The notes: generated from the sequence alone by a model not told the origin. 64,000 nucleotides of DNA from Clostridia bacterium (GCA_017481575.1 JAFUPA010000057.1:1-64000), one strand, 5' to 3'. Shown: positions 1-10,059, counted from the stretch's first letter. Numbers and translations: made by a program.

Positions 1-58
1 CCGCCTACGGCGGAGCCTCTCCTCAAGGAGAAGCCTTGGCTTATCACAAATTTGATAG

Positions 59-112
59 CCTTCCCCTCGAGGGGAAGGTGGCATTTTCGTAAGAAAATGA
101 CGGATGAGGTGT
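59..112 (+). repeat. REP-like dispersed palindromic repeat, copy A
   Basis: The element starts with a perfect 20-bp palindrome (CCTTCCCC-TCGA-GGGGAAGG, 59-78). Then come TGG, a small hairpin (CATTTTC facing GAAAATG, 82-99) and the tail GACGGATGAGGTG. Two further copies with the same order of parts lie at 46594-46646 and 46767-46816. Such intergenic palindromes are common in Clostridia genomes. No transposase lies next to them here. Confidence 0.7.
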
Positions 113-221
113 TAATAAAAAGACCCCGACAAACCCCAATTCATCAATATAATTATAATTTTCACCAACCGGCCGGTAGGGGACGGCGCCACGACGTCCC
201 ATTTGACACACAAGCTTGCGT

Positions 222-250
222 TTGACAACAAAAAACTGCTATGATATAAT
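222..250 (+). promoter_or_regulatory. Consensus sigma-A promoter for the gene at 300
   Basis: TTGACA at 222-227 and TATAAT at 245-250 are separated by exactly 17 bp, which is a full consensus match. The surrounding bases (TTTGACA ... ATGATATAATC) are shared with the promoter at 42902-42930 ahead of the accessory helicase locus. Confidence 0.85.
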
Positions 251-299
251 CGAAAAAAGGGATTTATGATTTTATAATGTTTGAATTGAGGGAAAATGA

Positions 300-908
300 A
301 TGATAAGTGAAATTATTTCTGTACTGTTACTGGTCTTACTTATTCCAACAGGAATTTGTATTTATAAATCGAGAATAAAACTAAAGAAAATAGCGGTTGC
401 TTTGACAGCCTTGTTTGTTGTTTGTGTCATAGTTTTATTGTCATTATTTCCGATTGATAATTTGTTGAGGAGCTTTCCCACACCCGAAGAAGCTGTTTCT
501 TATCAAAACAAAGAAGATATAGGTGATGTGATTTTAAAGGTTTGCGGAGAGGATTCTTGTGTACTTCAAACTCTAAAAGGTAATTATCACATTTTTTTAG
601 CTAAAAAAGACGAGGAAGGATGGGACTATTGCCACCATACATCACGAAAAGTCCTATATAGAGATTTTTTGGAAAAGGATAAGTATGTAGTAGTATATCA
701 CATCAATGGAACTGATGATAACTATGTAATTGTTTCACACTCTAGTGTTGGTGAAATTATACTTTCGGATAACAATAACACAGACTTCCAAAGTTACATT
801 GACGAAAATTTTTCCATATATGTCGGATATGTCAAAGGTATGGACGAGGACTATAAAATCACAATTAACGGAAAAGAGATTAACTTGGGCGAATATATGG
901 ATTGGTAA
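300..908 (+). CDS. Hypothetical membrane-anchored protein (202 aa)
   Basis: I do not recognise this family. Two hydrophobic segments, about residues 5-24 and 32-53, are followed by a soluble region of about 150 residues that holds the only close cysteine pair (CGEDSC, around residue 81). This suggests a membrane anchor with a domain outside or at the membrane face. The ATG at 300 follows GAGGGA (288-293) at good spacing. The gene has its own consensus promoter and its own terminator, so it is a single-gene unit. It is visibly AT-richer than the housekeeping genes downstream and sits beside a dispersed repeat, which fits an acquired gene. No function can be assigned. Confidence 0.75.
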   Translation: MISEIISVLLLVLLIPTGICIYKSRIKLKKIAVALTALFVVCVIVLLSLFPIDNLLRSFPTPEEAVSYQNKEDIGDVILKVCGEDSCVLQTLKGNYHIFLAKKDEEGWDYCHHTSRKVLYRDFLEKDKYVVVYHINGTDDNYVIVSHSSVGEIILSDNNNTDFQSYIDENFSIYVGYVKGMDEDYKITINGKEINLGEYMDW

Positions 909-942
909 GTGTTTTGATATTCGCTCGCAACTAAAAATAACC

Positions 943-985
943 AAAGCCGTAGCAAGACTTTTGTTCTGCTACGGCTTTCTTGTTG
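943..985. terminator. Rho-independent terminator of the 300-908 gene
   Basis: A 12-bp perfect stem, AAAGCCGTAGCA (943-954) with TGCTACGGCTTT (967-978), is followed by a T-rich tract. Nearly the same hairpin, including the flank AACCAAAGCCGTAGCAAGA, recurs at 46539-46572 after the accessory helicase gene. Confidence 0.8.
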
Positions 986-1010
986 CTCTATTTAAATATT
1001 TAACCCGACC

Positions 1011-1451
1011 TCATTTCAAAAACTTCTGCGACTCTGCAACTGCCATTTTGTCGCACTTTTCGTTTTCGGGGTGGGAGGCGTGACCCTTTATCCATTGGAT
1101 TGTAACTTTGTGCTTGTCATAAAGACCGAGCAACTCATCCCATAAATCGGGATTGAGTGCAGGCTTTTTGTCAGCCTTTCTCCAACCGTTTTTCTTCCAG
1201 CCTGCCGCCCAGCCCTTGCCGAGCCCGTCCGCAACGTATTTTGAATCTGTCCACAGCGTAACCTCGCAAGGCTCTTTCAGCAATTTCAATGCCTCGATAA
1301 CAGCTGATAGCTCCATTCGGTTGTTGGTGGTTTCTGCCTCGCCGCCGCTTATACACTTGTCCGTACCCTTGTATCTTAAAATAGCACCCCAGCCGCCCGG
1401 TCCGGGATTTCCCGAACACGCACCGTCGGTGAATATGTCAACGTGTTTCAT
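1011..1451 (-). CDS. rnhA: Ribonuclease HI
   Basis: This is a 146-aa type 1 RNase H that cuts the RNA strand of RNA-DNA hybrids such as R-loops and replication primers in the cytoplasm. The four acidic active-site residues are visible: D9 (FTDG), E47 (NNRMEL), D69 (TDSKYV) and D134 (NEKCD), together with H124 in the KGHASHPEN loop. Length and start are standard, and the ATG follows GGAGGA. It lies 17 bp downstream of the PLDc_N membrane protein gene on the same strand, so the two are probably co-transcribed. The assignment is secure. Confidence 0.95.
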   Translation of the reverse strand: MKHVDIFTDGACSGNPGPGGWGAILRYKGTDKCISGGEAETTNNRMELSAVIEALKLLKEPCEVTLWTDSKYVADGLGKGWAAGWKKNGWRKADKKPALNPDLWDELLGLYDKHKVTIQWIKGHASHPENEKCDKMAVAESQKFLK

Positions 1452-1468
1452 ATTTCCTCCGAAATCAG

Positions 1469-2188
1469 TTATTCATCAAAGTCAAATAATTTGTAGTAAT
1501 GGCCGTTGTTGAAATCATACATTGTACCATCTGCTTCCCAATACACACTGCCGAATATTGAGTAGTAAATAGTCTCACCGTCAGTATAATATTCTAAAGA
1601 ATCATTATACGGCTGTAATTCATTGTTTTTATCGTAATAAAAATATCCGTCTTCGTCTATATAAGCGTAGTTCCCGTCTAATTTATTACCGTTCTGGTCT
1701 ATGTAAGTACCTGCGGTGAACCATTCCGACTCATAAAAATAAGTGTTTCCGTCATTATCGTGAAGCGGAACAGCATAAACATCGTCATATACATTTCCCA
1801 TCACATCATAGTAGGTCGCAAGCGGTTCACCGTCAATTTCACTCTTTATATAACCTGCTCCCATAGAGATAAAGGAGACAACCAACAATACCGCAGATAC
1901 AATCCAAGCTAAAAGAGACAAAATCAAAAAACGTGTGCTGCTTTTAGACTTTCTGGTATTCTTTTTTTTTATAAACCTACAATAGATTTCATAGACAATT
2001 CTTCCTAAAAAAGGAAAAGCGATGATTCCGATTAGCCATATTGCTTTATGCTCATCTTCTCTTGCTTTTAAAATTTTGTATGTAGAAATAAGCATAAACA
2101 AAATTGCAACCGACCTGAGGACAGGTGCGACAATAAGGTAACCTATTGTACCGGTTTCAAATAACCCTTGAGAAACATTTTCGAACAT
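1469..2188 (-). CDS. PLDc_N-type membrane protein with Tyr/Asp-rich C-terminus
   Basis: This is a 239-aa integral membrane protein. Residues about 15-85 contain two membrane segments separated by the short sequence typical of the PLDc_N (phospholipase D nuclease N-terminal) family, including [16 protein letters not shown] third membrane segment spans about 92-112. The remaining 120 residues are rich in Asp, Tyr and Asn with repeated short units such as DGNTYFY and DEDGYFYYD, probably a beta-rich outer domain. No phospholipase catalytic HKD motif is present, so it is not expected to be an enzyme. It starts at an ATG preceded by GGAGGT and lies just upstream of rnhA. Its function is unknown. 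Confidence 0.7.
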   Translation of the reverse strand: MFENVSQGLFETGTIGYLIVAPVLRSVAILFMLISTYKILKAREDEHKAIWLIGIIAFPFLGRIVYEIYCRFIKKKNTRKSKSSTRFLILSLLAWIVSAVLLVVSFISMGAGYIKSEIDGEPLATYYDVMGNVYDDVYAVPLHDNDGNTYFYESEWFTAGTYIDQNGNKLDGNYAYIDEDGYFYYDKNNELQPYNDSLEYYTDGETIYYSIFGSVYWEADGTMYDFNNGHYYKLFDFDE

Positions 2189-2300
2189 GCCTTACCTCCG
2201 ATAATACAGAGCCTTGTAACCTTTTCAATTATTTTATCACAATCATAAATCAAAAACAATGATTATCATAAAACTTTTGCTCCAATAATATTTCAGGCAG

Positions 2301-2329
2301 TTGACATTTCGACTCTTTAATAGTATTAT
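2301..2329 (+). promoter_or_regulatory. Probable promoter of the rnj operon
   Basis: TTGACA (2301-2306) and TATTAT (2324-2329) with a 17-bp spacer lie about 120 bp ahead of the RNase J start. The 5' leader between them is AT-rich. Confidence 0.65.
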
Positions 2330-2447
2330 ATACTAGTCTAAAAATGACAATGGAAAAGTATCATCTTTTATAAAAATAAACGAAATATACATTTACATAC
2401 TTGCGGCAAAGCTTACTGAATATTACGAATAGGAGAAAATTTATTTA

Positions 2448-4355
2448 ATGCCAAACAAAGAAAAGACCGAAAAAGGTCAGAAGCCTGCACAGAAGAAGCA
2501 GGTTAAACAGAACAAACGCTTTAATAAGCCTGCAATGTCAAAAAGCAAAAACCCGAAGCAGGCAAAGCAGAACGAAAAAACCAATCAGACTAAAAAACAA
2601 AATACGTTTAAAAAGCAGAATTCTCAAAAGAGAAATCAAAAGGGTAAAAAGCCGAATTACAGAAGTAACAACAAACGCTACAACAAGCCCAAGGAGTTAA
2701 AACCCGTTAAAATCGGTTTCCTCGGCGGACTTAACGAAATCGGCAAGAATATCACCGTTTATGAGTACGGCGAGGACATTATGCTCGTTGACTGCGGTCT
2801 TGCTTTCCCTGATCCCGATATGCTCGGTGTTGACCTCGTTATTCCTGATTTCAGTTATCTTGAAAAGAACCTTGAAAGAATTAAGGGTATCGTAATCACT
2901 CACGGTCACGAGGACCATATCGGCGGACTTGCCTATATGCTCAAAACAGTCAATGTTCCCGTTTACGGCACACGCCTTACAATCGGACTCATTGAGGGCA
3001 AGCTCGAGGAGCATCACCTTCTCGGTGCAGTTAAGCTCAATGTTATTCAGCCGGGCGATGTAATCGGTCTCGGCGAGTTCAATGTCGAGGCAATTCACGT
3101 TAACCACTCAATTCCCGACTCACTCTCGTTTGCAATTACCTGCGGTGCAGGCACAATTATTCAGACGGGTGACTTCAAAATCGACAGCACTCCCATTGAC
3201 GGAGATATGATTGACCTCAACCGCTTTGCAGAGCTTGGTGCAAAGGGCGTTTTGTGTATGCTTTCGGACTCGACAAATGCCGAGCGTCCGGGCTATACGG
3301 AAAGTGAGAAGAAGGTCGGCGAGTCTCTTCACACTCTCTTCGAGCGTGCAGGTCAGCGCCGTATAATCATTGCAACCTTTGCTTCAAACGTCCACCGTGT
3401 TCAGCAGATTATTGACGAAGCTCATGCAATGGGCAGAAAGGTTGCGCTCTCGGGCAGAAGTCTTGAAAATGTTGTCGCAATCGGCAGTGACCTCGGTTAT
3501 CTCAACATTCCCGAGAACACACTTGTCAGCATCGACCTTATCAATAAATATCCTGCGGACAAAATGGTTATCGTCACAACGGGCAGTCAGGGCGAGCCGA
3601 TGTCGGCACTTTCAAGAATGGCTTTTTCGGGTCACAAGAAGGTTGCTGTCGGGCCGAACGATTGCGTAATAATTTCCGCAACTCCCATTCCGGGCAACGA
3701 AAAAACAATCGGCAAGGTTATCAACGAGCTGCTCAAGCTCGGTGCCGATGTTATATATGAAAAGGCAAACGGCATCCACGTTTCAGGTCACGCCTGCCAG
3801 GAAGAGTTGAAGCTGATGATGGGCATTATCAAGCCTAAATTCTTTATTCCCGTTCACGGCGAACAGAAGCATTTGAGAAAACACGCACAGCTTGCCGAAA
3901 GTATGGGTATAAAGAGCGAGAATATCTTTATAGCCGACAACGGTGTGCAGATTGAAGTCACCGAGGACGGAATAAAGAAGTGCGAGCCTATCGAGTCAGG
4001 TCAGATTTTTGTTGACGGCTCGGGTGTCGGCGATGTCGGTAACGTTGTCCTTCGTGACAGAAAACGCCTTGCAGAGGATGGTCTGATTGTTGTTGCCGCT
4101 TCAATTGACAGCTATTCCGGCTACATTGTCGCAGGTCCCGATATTCTTACACGTGGCTTTGTCTATGTCAAGGAATCCGAAGAGCTTATTGACGATGCAC
4201 GTGAGGTTGCACGCTATGCAATCGAAAACTGCATTTCAAATAATATAAGAGATTGGAATTCAATCAAATCATCTGTAAGGGATGAGGTTTCACGTCTTAT
4301 GTACGACCGTACAAAGAGAAGCCCGATGATACTTTCGATAATCATGGAGGTATGA
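2448..4355 (+). CDS. rnj: Ribonuclease J with basic N-terminal extension
   Basis: This 635-aa metallo-beta-lactamase/beta-CASP nuclease processes and degrades mRNA and matures rRNA in Gram-positive bacteria. The zinc motif HGHEDH is at residues 152-157, the beta-CASP signature TTGSQGEPMSALSRMA is around residue 377, and the HVSGH motif follows. Usual RNase J proteins are about 555 aa. The extra 80 or so residues at the front are almost only Lys, Gln, Asn, Arg and Pro and are probably a disordered RNA-binding tail. The ATG follows AGGAG. It is the first gene of the run to ftsH and overlaps or abuts gdpP. Whether it corresponds to J1 or J2 cannot be told. Confidence 0.93.
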   Translation: MPNKEKTEKGQKPAQKKQVKQNKRFNKPAMSKSKNPKQAKQNEKTNQTKKQNTFKKQNSQKRNQKGKKPNYRSNNKRYNKPKELKPVKIGFLGGLNEIGKNITVYEYGEDIMLVDCGLAFPDPDMLGVDLVIPDFSYLEKNLERIKGIVITHGHEDHIGGLAYMLKTVNVPVYGTRLTIGLIEGKLEEHHLLGAVKLNVIQPGDVIGLGEFNVEAIHVNHSIPDSLSFAITCGAGTIIQTGDFKIDSTPIDGDMIDLNRFAELGAKGVLCMLSDSTNAERPGYTESEKKVGESLHTLFERAGQRRIIIATFASNVHRVQQIIDEAHAMGRKVALSGRSLENVVAIGSDLGYLNIPENTLVSIDLINKYPADKMVIVTTGSQGEPMSALSRMAFSGHKKVAVGPNDCVIISATPIPGNEKTIGKVINELLKLGADVIYEKANGIHVSGHACQEELKLMMGIIKPKFFIPVHGEQKHLRKHAQLAESMGIKSENIFIADNGVQIEVTEDGIKKCEPIESGQIFVDGSGVGDVGNVVLRDRKRLAEDGLIVVAASIDSYSGYIVAGPDILTRGFVYVKESEELIDDAREVARYAIENCISNNIRDWNSIKSSVRDEVSRLMYDRTKRSPMILSIIMEV

Positions 4356-4357
4356 TT

Positions 4358-6352
4358 ATGACGAAAATCAAGACATTGCTCCGCAACTTCCCTGTGTTTG
4401 TCGGAGCGGTCGGTCTTTCCTTGCTTTGCATCATTTTAACATTCTTTACTGCAAGCAAATGGTTGGCAATAGCCGAGCTTGTAATTCTTGCGGCTGTTCT
4501 GGTGCTTGTGTTTGTTTATTTTGATGTGTTCAATGCAAGAAAGCAGAAGTTGTTAAGTCAGATTTCTTCAAATCTCGACTTTATGGGCTCAAGCACCTCT
4601 AACGACTTCCCACTTCCCATTTCCGTCTGCAAGCCTGACGGAACAATAATATGGTACAACAACCTTTTTGAAGACCAGGTTATCGGCTCTAATCCCTCGG
4701 GCTACAGCGAGCTTACTGCGGTTTTCAATAATGTCGGTATGGATACAATCCTCAACTCTGCGGGCACAGGTGTGCTTATCGATTGTGACGACAAGTATTT
4801 CACAGTCTATTCACACAAGGCTCAGAAAGATAATGAGGACGTGGTTGTGCTGTATTTTGTTGATACAACAAAGTACAGAAAAATTGCCGATGAGTATGTA
4901 AAAACACGTCCTGCAATTGCAATAATGACAATCGACAATATGGCAGAGCTTCAGCAGGATTACCGTGAAAGCGACTGTGCCGCTATCAGAAACGGCATTG
5001 AAAAGCTTGCCGAAATGTGGATCAGTGAATATTCCTGTTTCATCAGCAAGGTGAGCGACAGCAAGTTTTACATCGTTGCCGAAAAGCAGGATTTAGATGA
5101 TATGATTTCACGCCGCTTTGACATCCTTGATGATGTCAGAGAATATACCTACGACAACAAATATGTCGGTGTAACTCTTTCAATCGGTGTTGGTTGCGGT
5201 GCAACCTTCCCCGAATGTGAAAGCAATGCAAAGCTTGCCCTTGATATGGCTCTCGGCAGAGGCGGAGACCAGGCAGTTATTAAATTCAAGGATAAGTACG
5301 AGTTTTTCGGCGGTGTTTCAAAGAGCGTCGAAAGCAATACAAAGGTCAAATCAAGAACGGTTGCGGCGGCATTTACCGAGCTTGTTCAGGGTTGCGATAA
5401 TCTCTTTGTTATGGGGCACCGTTTTCCCGATTTTGATGCAGTCGGCTCTGCAATCGGTGTTGTAAAGATTGCACAGAGCCTCGGAAAAAAGGCTTATATC
5501 GCAACCAACAAACAGCAGTCAATGGCAAAACCGCTCATTGAAACAGCAGAAAAAGAAGGCTTCGACGGTGTCTTTCTTTCACTTGATGAGGCAAAGCATA
5601 AGATGTCGCAGAACAAGAAAAATCTTCTTGTTGTTGTCGATACTCACATCACAAACTTCGTCGAAGACCCCGAGCTTCTTGAAAAGGCAAGTATGGTTGT
5701 CGTAATCGACCACCACAGAAAAGCTGTTGATTACATCAAAAATGCAGTCATCTTCTTCCACGACCCGAGTGCTTCTTCTGCCTCGGAAATGGTGGCGGAG
5801 CTTTCCGAGTACATTCCTGCGGTAACGCAGCTCGGCTCCTTTGCGGCAGATGCTCTTATGGCAGGTATTATGCTTGACACAAAGAACTTCATCCTCCGTG
5901 TCGGCTCAAAGACTTTTGAAGCGGCGGCATATCTAAAAACGCAGGGAGCTGAAACCGTAAGGGTTAAAAAGTTTTTTGCAAATGATATCGAAAATTATCA
6001 CGTAAGAAATAAGATAATCAGCGGAGCAAGAAAGTATCATAACTGTGCTATCGCCCTCAACGACGAGGAGTCGGCAGATATCCGTATGATAAGTGCGCAG
6101 TCGGCTGATGAGCTTCTTAATATAAGCGGTGTTGACGCATCGTTTGTAATATTTAAAATGAACAATGTAATCTGTGTTTCTGCCCGTTCTTTGGGAGCGG
6201 TCAATGTTCAGGTTATAATGGAATACCTTGGCGGCGGCGGTCATCAGACTATGGCGGCGGCACAGATTAAGGATTCCGATATTGAACATGTAACGGCGGA
6301 TGTTATGCGAAGCATAGACCGCTACAACGAAGAAAATAACATCAAGAAATGA
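4358..6352 (+). CDS. gdpP: GdpP-type cyclic-di-AMP phosphodiesterase
   Basis: This 664-aa membrane protein hydrolyses cyclic-di-AMP to pApA, which affects cell-wall stress, potassium balance and beta-lactam tolerance. Two membrane helices (about 10-55) are followed by a PAS-like region (about 75-140), a degenerate GGDEF domain (about 175-310), and the DHH domain with PDFDAVGS and D451-H452-H453. A DHHA1 domain with GGGGHQ closes the protein. An earlier ATG at 4352 overlaps the rnj stop, but GGAGG at 4346-4350 is too close to it; the ATG at 4358 has the correct 7-nt spacing. It is translationally coupled to rnj and is followed 9 bp later by rplI, as in many Firmicutes. Confidence 0.93.
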   Translation: MTKIKTLLRNFPVFVGAVGLSLLCIILTFFTASKWLAIAELVILAAVLVLVFVYFDVFNARKQKLLSQISSNLDFMGSSTSNDFPLPISVCKPDGTIIWYNNLFEDQVIGSNPSGYSELTAVFNNVGMDTILNSAGTGVLIDCDDKYFTVYSHKAQKDNEDVVVLYFVDTTKYRKIADEYVKTRPAIAIMTIDNMAELQQDYRESDCAAIRNGIEKLAEMWISEYSCFISKVSDSKFYIVAEKQDLDDMISRRFDILDDVREYTYDNKYVGVTLSIGVGCGATFPECESNAKLALDMALGRGGDQAVIKFKDKYEFFGGVSKSVESNTKVKSRTVAAAFTELVQGCDNLFVMGHRFPDFDAVGSAIGVVKIAQSLGKKAYIATNKQQSMAKPLIETAEKEGFDGVFLSLDEAKHKMSQNKKNLLVVVDTHITNFVEDPELLEKASMVVVIDHHRKAVDYIKNAVIFFHDPSASSASEMVAELSEYIPAVTQLGSFAADALMAGIMLDTKNFILRVGSKTFEAAAYLKTQGAETVRVKKFFANDIENYHVRNKIISGARKYHNCAIALNDEESADIRMISAQSADELLNISGVDASFVIFKMNNVICVSARSLGAVNVQVIMEYLGGGGHQTMAAAQIKDSDIEHVTADVMRSIDRYNEENNIKK

Positions 6353-6361
6353 GGTAATAAA

Positions 6362-6805
6362 ATGAAGGTTATTTTACAGCAGGACGTTAAGTCATTAGGA
6401 AAAAAAGGCGAGCTTGTCAATACATCTGACGGTTATGCAAGAAACTATCTCTTCCCGAGAAACCTTGCAATCGAAGCAAATTCACAGGCAATGACAGAGC
6501 TTAAAAACAGAGAAGATTCCAAAAAGCACAAGATTGCAGTTGAAACCAAAGCGGCACAGGAGGCTGCTGACAAAATCAACGGCAGAGCAATCAAAATCAA
6601 GGCAAAGGCAGGTCAGGGCGGCAGACTTTTCGGCTCTGTTACCTCCAAGGAAATTGCCGAGTGCATCAAAAAGGAATATTCAATCGACATCGACCGTCGT
6701 AAGATTACTGTGCCCGACATCAAGGCTTTCGGCAGCTATTCTGCAACAGTAAAGCTTTACCAGGGCGTAACTGCAGACTTCACCGTAATGGTAACAGAGG
6801 AATAA
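6362..6805 (+). CDS. rplI: 50S ribosomal protein L9
   Basis: This 147-aa protein binds 23S rRNA in the large ribosomal subunit. The N-terminal half ([19 protein letters not shown]) and the conserved [13 protein letters not shown] segment are textbook L9; the C-terminal half carries [14 protein letters not shown]. Length is normal. The order gdpP-rplI-dnaB is conserved in Firmicutes. Confidence 0.97.
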   Translation: MKVILQQDVKSLGKKGELVNTSDGYARNYLFPRNLAIEANSQAMTELKNREDSKKHKIAVETKAAQEAADKINGRAIKIKAKAGQGGRLFGSVTSKEIAECIKKEYSIDIDRRKITVPDIKAFGSYSATVKLYQGVTADFTVMVTEE

Positions 6806-6832
6806 TAAACTATCCGATAAGGAGAAAGACTT

Positions 6833-8212
6833 ATGGAAAGTCTTAACAATTTCAACGCAACAGATTCGATATTCAGCCTTGAAGCGGAGCAGGCTGTGCT
6901 CGGCTCGCTTCTTGTTGACCCTGCGTGTATGCCGCAGGTGCAGGTGCTTTTAAGTGCGGAGGATTTCTACCTCCCACAGCATAAGGCAATCTTCACCGCA
7001 ATGGCTACAATTGAGGCAACAGGCGGCAAAATCGACCCCCTTATCGTGCTTGACAGTCTTGTTAAGGACAAGGTCTACGACACGGCAGCAGGTAAAAATT
7101 ATCTTTTCCAGCTCGCACAGGTCGTACCCTCAACGGCAAACGTCGAATCCTATGCCAAAATCGTAAAAGAAAAATTCTACATACGCTCTCTTATCAACGC
7201 TTCCAGAGAAACAATTGATGCCGCTTCAACACAGGAGCAGACGGCTGACGAATTGCTTGAAGCCGCAGAGCAGAAGATTTATAACATCCGTCAGGGCAGA
7301 AAAACAAATGCCCCGTCTAAAATCGGCGACATCATCATCAGCGATGTTTACACAACTCTTCAGCACCTCACGTCACCCGACAAGGATCTTTACAAGGGCT
7401 ATCCTACGGGCTATTCCGACCTTGACAACGTGCTGACGGGCTTGCATAAATCCGACCTTATTCTTATCGGCGCACGTCCTGCAATGGGTAAGACGAGCTT
7501 TGCCTTGAACCTTGCAAGAAATGTTTCTGTCATCGGCAAAAGAAGAGTGCTTATGTTCTCTCTCGAAATGACAAAGGAACAGCTTGCAATGCGTGTTCTT
7601 GCAACCGAAGCACGTGTTAATTCAGCCAAGATGCGTACGGGCGAGCTTGATGCGGAGGATTGGCAGAGGCTCGGTATGGCAACAAATGCTTTGAGCAATG
7701 TCGAGCTTTATTTTGACGACACAAGCTCAATCACAGTTCCCGAGATGAAGGCTCGAATCCGCCGATTGAAGGGCGTCGAGTGTGTAATTATCGACTACCT
7801 CGGACTCATCCGTCCCGCAGGCAGAACCGAAAACCGTGTTCAGGCGGTCAGCGAAATTACCCGAGAGCTAAAGCTTATGGCAAAGGACCTTGCAATTCCC
7901 GTCATCTGCTGTGCACAGCTTTCCCGTGGCACCGAGGGTCGAGGCAGTTCACACCGTCCCCAGCTTGCCGACTTGCGTGAATCAGGCTCAATCGAGCAGG
8001 ATGCCGACATCGTTATGATGCTTTACCGTCCCGATTACTATTCAAGTGAAAAGGACGATAAGGACGACGACGGCGAACAGCAGGATGTTGCAAACAAGGT
8101 TGAGGTTATTGTCGCCAAAAACCGTCACGGCAGAACCGATACGGTTGAAATGGTCTGGGACGGCGACTATACATTGTTTATGACTTTGGAGAAACTCAGA
8201 AATGATATGTAA
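6833..8212 (+). CDS. dnaB: Replicative DNA helicase DnaB
   Basis: This 459-aa hexameric helicase unwinds DNA ahead of the replication fork. An N-terminal DnaB domain (about 15-115, beginning SLEAEQAVLGSLLVDP) is followed by a RecA-like domain with Walker A GARPAMGKTSF (about 212-222), Walker B CVIIDYLGLI, and the C-terminal signatures LRESGSIEQDADIV and AKNRHGRT. It is usually called dnaC in Bacillus. The GGAGAAAG site lies just ahead of the ATG. Its last 11 bp overlap the tilS start, implying coupling. No intein is present. Confidence 0.97.
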   Translation: MESLNNFNATDSIFSLEAEQAVLGSLLVDPACMPQVQVLLSAEDFYLPQHKAIFTAMATIEATGGKIDPLIVLDSLVKDKVYDTAAGKNYLFQLAQVVPSTANVESYAKIVKEKFYIRSLINASRETIDAASTQEQTADELLEAAEQKIYNIRQGRKTNAPSKIGDIIISDVYTTLQHLTSPDKDLYKGYPTGYSDLDNVLTGLHKSDLILIGARPAMGKTSFALNLARNVSVIGKRRVLMFSLEMTKEQLAMRVLATEARVNSAKMRTGELDAEDWQRLGMATNALSNVELYFDDTSSITVPEMKARIRRLKGVECVIIDYLGLIRPAGRTENRVQAVSEITRELKLMAKDLAIPVICCAQLSRGTEGRGSSHRPQLADLRESGSIEQDADIVMMLYRPDYYSSEKDDKDDDGEQQDVANKVEVIVAKNRHGRTDTVEMVWDGDYTLFMTLEKLRNDM

Positions 8213-9521
8213 AGTCAAAAACACGTTTAAAGAGTACTCAATGCCCGTCCGCAACCAAAGAGTGGTTGTCGCTCTTTCGGGCGGTGCAGATTCAATGGCA
8301 TTGCTCAATGTACTTTTCTCTTTGCGTGACGAGTATGACATCGTTCTTGAAGCGTGCCACGTCAATCACGGCATAAGAGGGGAGTCAGCCGAGCGTGATG
8401 AAGCCTTTGTAAAGGCGGAGTGCGGAAAACTCGGTATAAAGCTCCACCTGCTTCACGCTGATGTACCTGCACTTTCAAAAGAAAAGGGGCTTGGTCTTGA
8501 GGAATGTGGCAGGCAGGTTCGTTACAGTTTCTTTGCTTCACTTGGTGACTGCCTTATTGCTACCGCACACACGTTGAGCGACAGATGCGAGACCTTGCTT
8601 TTAAACGAAACAAGGGGAGCTTCCCTCAAGGGTCTTTGCTCAATCCCTGCGGTCAGAGGCAATGTTATCAGACCTCTTATCAATTGCACACGTGAGGAAA
8701 TTGAAGCATACTGTGCAGAAAATTCTATACAGTTCGTAACCGACGAGACAAACTTTGACGACGTTTATTCACGCAACCGTATAAGGCTCAATGTAATCCC
8801 CGAGCTCAAAAAAATAAACCCGTCCTTTGAAAATGCGGTGGCAAGGCTTATTGCTTCTGCAAATGAGGACGAGTCCTATTTCGAAGCGGTTACAGAAGAA
8901 ACATATTTAAAAGCCAAACTTAAAAACGGTTTTGATGCCGGTTTTATCAAAAAACAACACCCCTCCGTCCGCAAAAGAGTGCTTGTCAAGGTTTTAAAGG
9001 AGCAGGCGGGAATAACTCCCGAGCTTGTCCATTTAAAGCTGATCGACAAAATTCTTGACGGCGGAACAGCGGAAATTACCGGCAATACAATAGTTAATGT
9101 CAGGAATTACGTTTTAACAATAAATCCTGAAGCAGAGGACACAACCGAGTGGGAATATGACTTCTCCTCCTTGTGCGCCACACTTGATTTCGGCAAGGTA
9201 AAAGCAGATATTTTTAACAAAAATGAATTACCGCCGAAACAAATTGTTCATAATAAAGTGTTAGACTATGACAGCATCGTCGGCAATTGTGTCCTGCGAA
9301 ACCGACGTGCAGGCGACAAAATGCGTCTTGCAGGCAGTTCATGTACCAAAACACTAAAAAAACTTTTTAACGAGAAACACCTTGAAGGCAGAAACAACCT
9401 GTTAATCCTTGCGGACGAACTCGGAATATTATGGGTTCAGGGATTGGGCTGTGCCGACAGGGCAAAAATTACACAGAATACAAAAAATATACTTGTAGTG
9501 GGAGATGTTCAAAATGATTGA
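8202..9521 (+). CDS. tilS: tRNA(Ile)-lysidine synthase
   Basis: This 439-aa ATP-dependent enzyme attaches lysine to C34 of the CAU-anticodon tRNA(Ile) so that it reads AUA; it is essential in bacteria. The PP-loop SGGADS is at residues 26-31 and is followed by HVNHGIRG; the C-terminal TilS domain contains RNRRAGDKM and the KLFNEKH segment. The chosen ATG overlaps the dnaB end by 11 bp and leaves the normal 25 residues before the PP-loop. In Firmicutes tilS is often next to hpt and ftsH, as here. Confidence 0.95.
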   Translation: MICKVKNTFKEYSMPVRNQRVVVALSGGADSMALLNVLFSLRDEYDIVLEACHVNHGIRGESAERDEAFVKAECGKLGIKLHLLHADVPALSKEKGLGLEECGRQVRYSFFASLGDCLIATAHTLSDRCETLLLNETRGASLKGLCSIPAVRGNVIRPLINCTREEIEAYCAENSIQFVTDETNFDDVYSRNRIRLNVIPELKKINPSFENAVARLIASANEDESYFEAVTEETYLKAKLKNGFDAGFIKKQHPSVRKRVLVKVLKEQAGITPELVHLKLIDKILDGGTAEITGNTIVNVRNYVLTINPEAEDTTEWEYDFSSLCATLDFGKVKADIFNKNELPPKQIVHNKVLDYDSIVGNCVLRNRRAGDKMRLAGSSCTKTLKKLFNEKHLEGRNNLLILADELGILWVQGLGCADRAKITQNTKNILVVGDVQND

Positions 9522-10059
9522 GAAGGATATTGAAAAAGTGTTTTTCAGCAAAGAAGAATTGGCAGCTATCGTAAAAAGACTCGGTGCACAGATAAGCAAG
9601 GACTATGAGGGTAAAAACCTCCTGCTTGTCAGCATCCTTAAGGGCTCGGTTATCTTTATGGCTGACCTTATGAGAGAAATTACAGTACCGTGTGAAATTG
9701 ACTTTATGTGTGTTTCGGCTTACGGTAACCGTACCGAGGCATCGGGTAACGTTAAAATCATCAAGGACCTTGACATCAATCTCGAGGGTAAAGACCTTCT
9801 TCTTGTTGAGGACATTCTTGACAGCGGTGTAACCCTTTCTTACGTCTGCAAGCTTCTTGAAACAAGAAACCCCGCAAGTATTAAGATATGCACTCTGCTT
9901 GATAAGCCCGAACGTCGCAAATCAAATATCAAAGCAGACTATGCAGGCACCTTTGTGCCCAATGAATTCGTTGTAGGCTACGGTCTTGACTATGCCGAGA
10001 AGTACAGAAACCTTCCTTACATCGGTGTTCTCAAACCCGAAATCTACGAAAACAACTGA
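9514..10059 (+). CDS. hpt: Hypoxanthine phosphoribosyltransferase
   Basis: This 181-aa purine salvage enzyme converts hypoxanthine or guanine with PRPP to IMP or GMP. The PRPP-binding motif [11 protein letters not shown] is visible at about residues 98-110, and the N-terminal half has the SILKGS loop. An upstream ATG at 9505 touches the GGGAG ribosome binding site (9500-9504), so the ATG at 9514, with 9-nt spacing, is the likely start; it overlaps the tilS stop by 8 bp. The tilS-hpt-ftsH order is conserved in Gram-positive bacteria. Confidence 0.95.
   Translation: MIEKDIEKVFFSKEELAAIVKRLGAQISKDYEGKNLLLVSILKGSVIFMADLMREITVPCEIDFMCVSAYGNRTEASGNVKIIKDLDINLEGKDLLLVEDILDSGVTLSYVCKLLETRNPASIKICTLLDKPERRKSNIKADYAGTFVPNEFVVGYGLDYAEKYRNLPYIGVLKPEIYENN

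Larger units (their letters stand above)
1..299. other. Non-coding lead-in to an accessory gene
   Basis: No credible gene is visible. The stretch holds a REP-like palindromic repeat (59-112), an AT-rich segment (about 140-165), a GC-rich inverted repeat around 180-200 (GGGACG facing CGTCCC) and the consensus promoter at 222-250 that serves the gene at 300. A GGGACGG motif also occurs at 46493, after the helicase gene, so this may belong to another dispersed element family. Confidence 0.6.
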
